Made by a program: the position numbers and the translations under genes | Origin: Halomonas zincidurans B6 | Lineage (GTDB): Bacteria; Pseudomonadota; Gammaproteobacteria; Pseudomonadales; Halomonadaceae | Assembly (NCBI RefSeq): GCF_000731955.1 | Contig: NZ_JNCK01000001.1 | Coordinates: 2,108,001-2,172,000 of the forward strand | Direction: 5' to 3' | DNA: 64,000 bases | Notes under the pieces: model-generated | Told to the model about the DNA's origin: nothing | Databases searched by the model: none | The model's input: only the letters and a program-made list of their open reading frames with translations | Shown: positions 63,811 through 64,000 of the stretch, piece after piece | Layout of the letters: each line of letters starts with the position of its first letter | How positions within the stretch are numbered: position 1 is the stretch's first letter

Positions 63811-64000
63811 TCAATGCGTGATCGGCGAGGCGGCACGCTCCAGCAGGCCAACCCAGTTACGGCCCATGATGCGAGCCACCTCGGCATCATCGAACCCGCG
63901 TTGACGCAAGCCGCCAACTAGAGTGGGAAAGTCTCGATTGTCTCGGAACCAGGCCAGCGGAGGCGGCCATCCCGCGTTCGACGGGCTGCCCTCGCCATAG
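63811..64000 (-). CDS. Peptidase M19 (membrane-dipeptidase family), C-terminus, partial
   Basis: The window ends inside this gene. The 62 visible residues read WFRDNRDFPTLVGGLRQRGF, then DDAEVARIMGRNWVGLLER and end ASPITH. GRNWVGLLER is the usual C-terminal helix of M19 dipeptidases. Members act on dipeptides or small amides and are found in glycine-betaine/dimethylglycine catabolic clusters. It is upstream of BCCT by 64 bp on the same strand, and probably begins the operon. Confidence 0.85.
   Translation of the reverse strand, partial: YGEGSPSNAGWPPPLAWFRDNRDFPTLVGGLRQRGFDDAEVARIMGRNWVGLLERAASPITH

Noticed and set aside
1..64000. CRISPR arrays, tRNA or rRNA genes, phage integrase
   Set aside because: I saw no regularly spaced direct repeats, no cloverleaf-like sequence with CCA-type context and no integrase-like protein in any gap.

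Overview
The window looks like a chromosomal segment of a high-GC, aerobic, probably marine or halophilic gammaproteobacterium of the Halomonas/Chromohalobacter type. This is inferred from codon and GC style, a BCCT transporter, a tripartite tricarboxylate (TTT) transporter, a complete C-P lyase operon, a PHB-depolymerase-like esterase and guaBA. No rRNA or tRNA gene was recognised.

Layout. (1) 1-3264: small metabolic and regulatory genes (SnoaL-like, tautomerase, SDR, DMT permease) with a decayed LysR and a C-terminally altered Rrf2 regulator. (2) 3348-13503: a sugar-acid uptake and breakdown locus. A minus-strand operon tctC-tctB-tctA / enolase-superfamily dehydratase / DapA-type aldolase / D-2-hydroxyacid dehydrogenase / FMN hydroxyacid oxidase faces a plus-strand IlvD/Edd dehydratase and a GntR-FCD regulator. 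The divergent promoter holds two good palindromes. (3) 13511-14359: rlmA. (4) 14766-25293: phnCDEFGHIJKLMNP, tightly overlapped. TGTCTAGACA palindromes sit upstream of phnC and on the phnF start codon. The operon ends in a decayed hexapeptide transferase. (5) 25323-52316: a patchy accessory region. It contains a RES/Xre toxin-antitoxin pair whose toxin is frameshifted, an MscS channel, a complete type I Wadjet system (jetABCD), DUF2252, an O-antigen ligase, a diguanylate cyclase, an internally deleted ISL3 element, hipBA, IS1380 debris, a RHH regulator with a 24-bp palindrome, an esterase, a small porin-like protein, an intact LysR/RidA pair and many gene relics. One relic is a collapsed second copy of the LysR/RidA pair. 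(6) 52317-55212: CbiX-like chelatase, an exported inorganic pyrophosphatase, an ABM monooxygenase and an SDR truncated by IS3 debris. (7) 55918-59083: guaB-guaA. (8) 59242-64000: a five-gene minus-strand operon: M19 dipeptidase, BCCT transporter, a 573-residue protein of no family I recognise, a DUF3726/Ldh2-like protein and a RidA protein.

The best candidates for something under-described are the M19/BCCT/unknown/DUF3726/RidA operon, which reads like a catabolic route for a betaine-like solute that passes through an imine, and the sugar-acid locus with two unrelated dehydratases. Wadjet is a known defence system; its 18-bp tandem repeat across the jetB/jetC junction is unusual. Much of the accessory region is fusion scars, many of which joined two genes after both lost their facing ends.
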